This document shows, piece after piece, positions 12,814 to 13,213 of a DNA stretch of 13,213 bases (positions are counted from its first letter, which is position 1; every line of letters starts with the position of its first letter). The stretch lies in contig CABUDK010000034.1 in the NCBI GenBank assembly GCA_902490315.1, forward strand, positions 1-13,213, read 5' to 3'. A program made the translations under genes and the position numbers. Below the pieces are notes generated by a model. That model was not told where the DNA came from. It saw nothing but the letters and a program-made list of their open reading frames with translations, and made no database searches. The stretch is from an uncultured Porphyromonas sp. (lineage in GTDB: Bacteria > Bacteroidota > Bacteroidia > Bacteroidales > Porphyromonadaceae).

Positions 12814-12938
12814 CCTACTCGCCTTTCCTTTGTTTTATTTTCCACTTTAAGCTGACAGTGAGTGAATTAGATTGACCACCTCTTAACTATCTCAGCAACG
12901 CTCTCTAGGGAGGCGACACTTCAGGGCTGATGATATAA
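12814..12938. other. Intergenic stretch without recognised features
   Basis: This follows the histidine kinase stop. It contains a T-rich stretch at about 12826-12842 without a clear hairpin before it. No gene, tRNA or promoter consensus could be supported. The structured repeat element begins at its right end. Confidence 0.5.
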
Positions 12939-13115
12939 AGCCTCCACGGGGGAGATTCTAAATTCCTCGGTGGAGATTTTTTATTCTCCACGTGGGCAAG
13001 GAAAAATTCTTCGGAGGAATCAAACGAAACTTCGGAAGAATCAAATGATAAGTCCGAGGAATTTTTCTTTGCCTCCGTAGAGAACAAAAATTTCGGAATC
13101 CCCCACGTGGAGGCT
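12939..13115 (-). repeat. Palindromic intergenic element with 21-bp units (right copy)
   Basis: This element is almost one large imperfect palindrome. The outer ends are near-inverted repeats: AGCCTCCACG at 12939-12948 continuing GGGGGAGATTC, against 13095-13115, which ends CCCCACGTGGAGGCT. The inner arms 12995-13015 and 13053-13073 (21 bp each) are complementary apart from two positions that would be G-U pairs in RNA. Between the arms, read on the minus strand, are 21-bp units with TTTGATTCYTCCGAAG, the same core as at 390-468 but with two such units instead of three. The orientation is opposite to the left copy. No flanking target duplication and no gene inside are visible. Confidence 0.75.
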
Positions 13116-13130
13116 CTGCTCTTTATTTTG

Positions 13131-13138
13131 TAACTTTG
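13131..13138 (+). promoter_or_regulatory. -7 box of the right-edge gene
   Basis: TAACTTTG matches TAnnTTTG and lies 45 bp before the ATG at 13184. The preceding TTTATTTTG run closely resembles that before the pepD -7 box. No TTTG stands at the expected -33 distance, where the end of the palindromic element lies instead. Confidence 0.5.
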
Positions 13139-13183
13139 TGGAGCTAAAGACTGCACAACAATATAAACTTATCATACACCTCT

Positions 13184-13213
13184 ATGGAACTACTTCAAAA
13201 GAACGTACAGCGC
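13184..13213 (+). CDS. Start of an unidentified gene (partial)
   Basis: An ATG at 13184 opens a frame of ten codons, reading MELLQKNVQR, up to the window edge. It lies about 40 nt after the transcription start predicted from the TAACTTTG box, which is the usual arrangement in this window. Ten residues are too few to name a family. Confidence 0.5.
   Translation, partial: MELLQKNVQR

Noticed and set aside
375..13115. Composite mobile element bounded by the inverted 21-bp elements
   Set aside because: The 12.5 kb between them holds housekeeping genes and no transposase, and the copies differ in unit number. Two members of a dispersed repeat family explain the pattern more simply.
12905..13156. 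Leftward open frame of 83 codons containing the same Ser/Asp/Glu-rich peptide
   Set aside because: Same repeat effect. It spans the palindromic element and runs over the -7 box of the right-edge gene.

Overview
The window looks like chromosome of an anaerobic Bacteroidales bacterium, most likely a Porphyromonas of the asaccharolytica/uenonis type. The genus is inferred from gene content and style, not from a search. Supporting signs are Bacteroidota promoters (TTTG near -33, TAnnTTTG near -7), few visible Shine-Dalgarno sequences, lipoproteins ending in GFSSC, and an rSAM/lipoprotein cassette of a kind known in Bacteroidales. I see no transposase, integrase, phage gene, rRNA, tRNA or CRISPR array.

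Layout. The left edge holds the first codons of a leftward membrane or secreted protein. A structured, repeat-filled intergenic region (about 68-536) follows. Next come two near-identical lipoprotein genes, each with its own promoter, a short third lipoprotein and a radical SAM/SPASM enzyme. The enzyme is joined by ATGA overlaps to queG and to a BASS-type transporter. A second rightward operon, pepD-fabD, has its own promoter and a strong terminator. A third rightward group is cdd, a cytidylate kinase-like protein and a DUF695-like protein. It ends in a convergent zone holding a 22-bp palindromic tandem repeat and a bidirectional terminator. A leftward operon follows, in transcription order TetR regulator, fabG, RluA-type pseudouridine synthase. 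It is divergent from a two-TM sensor histidine kinase with no visible response regulator. The right edge has a 177-bp imperfect palindrome and the first codons of another gene.

The most interesting system is at 595-3037. It is a peptide-modifying type radical SAM/SPASM enzyme beside three candidate substrates, all predicted surface lipoproteins. The three substrates share only the lipobox region (GFSSC/GFASC) and a YGTPT motif. The family pairing is known (rSAM/lipoprotein system, TIGR04133 with TIGR04134, named from memory), but to my knowledge the chemistry is not. The short third lipoprotein is a natural minimal substrate that narrows where the enzyme might act.

The second notable theme is intergenic repeat architecture. 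A long-hairpin element with a core of 21-bp units (TTTGATTCYTCCGAAG) occurs near both ends of the window in opposite orientation. An unrelated array of GGAACTnAAnAGTTCC palindromes repeats every 22 bp at 9232-9336.
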